A stretch of 5,393 bases of DNA from an uncultured Mycoplasmatota bacterium (lineage in GTDB: Bacteria; Bacillota_I; Bacilli_A; RF39; UBA660), in contig CAMJMP010000072.1 in NCBI GenBank assembly GCA_946407055.1, positions 1-5,393 of the forward strand. Direction: 5' to 3'. The position numbers and the translations under genes were made by a program. The number at the start of each line of letters is the position of its first letter. The first letter of the stretch is position 1. This document shows positions 5,189 to 5,393 of this stretch, piece after piece. The notes below the pieces were generated by a model that had not been told where the DNA came from, ran no database searches, and saw only the letters and a program-made list of their open reading frames with translations.

Positions 5189-5217
5189 AAAAACTAGTAA
5201 AATACTACTAGTTTTTT
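5188..5217 (-). terminator. Terminator of the partial gene at the right edge (bidirectional in form)
   Basis: AAAAAACTAGTA (5188-5199), loop AAATAC and TACTAGTTTTTT (5206-5217) form a 12-bp inverted repeat with a T run on either strand. It overlaps the TAG stop (5210-5208) of the gene entering from the right, so its natural role is to end that minus-strand transcript. An alternative pairing of the central AGTA and TACT is possible but shorter. Confidence 0.82.
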
Positions 5218-5393
5218 TCTTCCTTTGGTTTTTTAGATAATCTCATTATATCTTCTTTTGTTGGATTATCTAATCTTTTTTGAATTGCTTTATAAAATTG
5301 TTTGCAATAAAACATCTCTTTATCAAATTCTTGAACCTTCATATGATATTTTATTTGCCAATCTGGTAATAGAAAAGCAATACCATTTCTTAA
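5208..5393 (-). CDS. C-terminal fragment of an unrecognised protein (5' end outside window)
   Basis: The minus strand is open from the window edge (5393) to a TAG at 5210-5208, giving 61 residues. It begins with an aliphatic and aromatic stretch (GIAFLLPDWQIKYHM), continues as a charged, probably helical segment (VQEFDKEMFYCKQFYKAIQKRL), and ends in a Lys/Glu-rich tail. The composition matches its neighbours, and the terminator at the stop codon supports it being a real gene end. I do not recognise the family and can assign no function. Confidence 0.7.
   Translation of the reverse strand, partial: LRNGIAFLLPDWQIKYHMKVQEFDKEMFYCKQFYKAIQKRLDNPTKEDIMRLSKKPKEEKN

Overview
The window is compact, AT-rich bacterial DNA (about 30% G+C by eye). 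The genes are nearly back to back, the Shine-Dalgarno sites are purine-rich (AAGGAG, AAGGGG, GGTGA), and the terminators are short hairpins followed by T runs. The standard code is used: TGG encodes Trp and release factor 2 is present, so UGA is a stop codon. This points to a low-G+C Gram-positive (Bacillota/Bacilli type), perhaps an uncultured gut lineage. The lineage is inference.

Layout. Positions 1-795 (minus strand) hold most of prfB (release factor 2), including its programmed +1 frameshift; its C-terminus is cut by the window edge. Next, also on minus, come a small protein-kinase-like protein (823-1533) and an HD-domain phosphohydrolase of the YfbR/HDDC2 type (1596-2243). A divergent promoter region (about 2244-2335) separates these from the one plus-strand gene (2336-3853). 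That gene encodes a two-helix membrane module, a charged helical linker and a C-terminal NAGPA-type phosphodiester glycosidase domain. Converging on it, and sharing its terminator, is a minus-strand pair: a MmcQ/YjbR-family protein (4502-5161) followed 15 bases later by a soluble diguanylate cyclase (3878-4486). The 3' end of an unrecognised minus-strand gene (5208-5393) closes the window.

How the parts relate. prfB is housekeeping and autoregulated. The HD protein probably acts on nucleotides, and the kinase-like protein has no clear substrate. The membrane-anchored NAGPA protein should act on glycans outside the membrane. The neighbouring GGDEF enzyme makes c-di-GMP, a usual regulator of surface polysaccharide, but a link between the two is only inferred from position.

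Most notable: the pilin-like-membrane/NAGPA fusion; a repeated inverted motif, TGTTGATAA-N8-TTATCAACA, found inside two unrelated coding regions in the same reading frame; a recurring extended -10 promoter (TGnTATAAT) with very short leaders, twice abutting the upstream gene's terminator; and substitutions in otherwise conserved catalytic motifs (His beside GGQ in RF2, HE for HD in the phosphohydrolase, MED for HRD in the kinase-like protein). There is no CRISPR array, tRNA, rRNA, insertion sequence or replication origin that I can support. No stretch of 300 bases lacks a gene.
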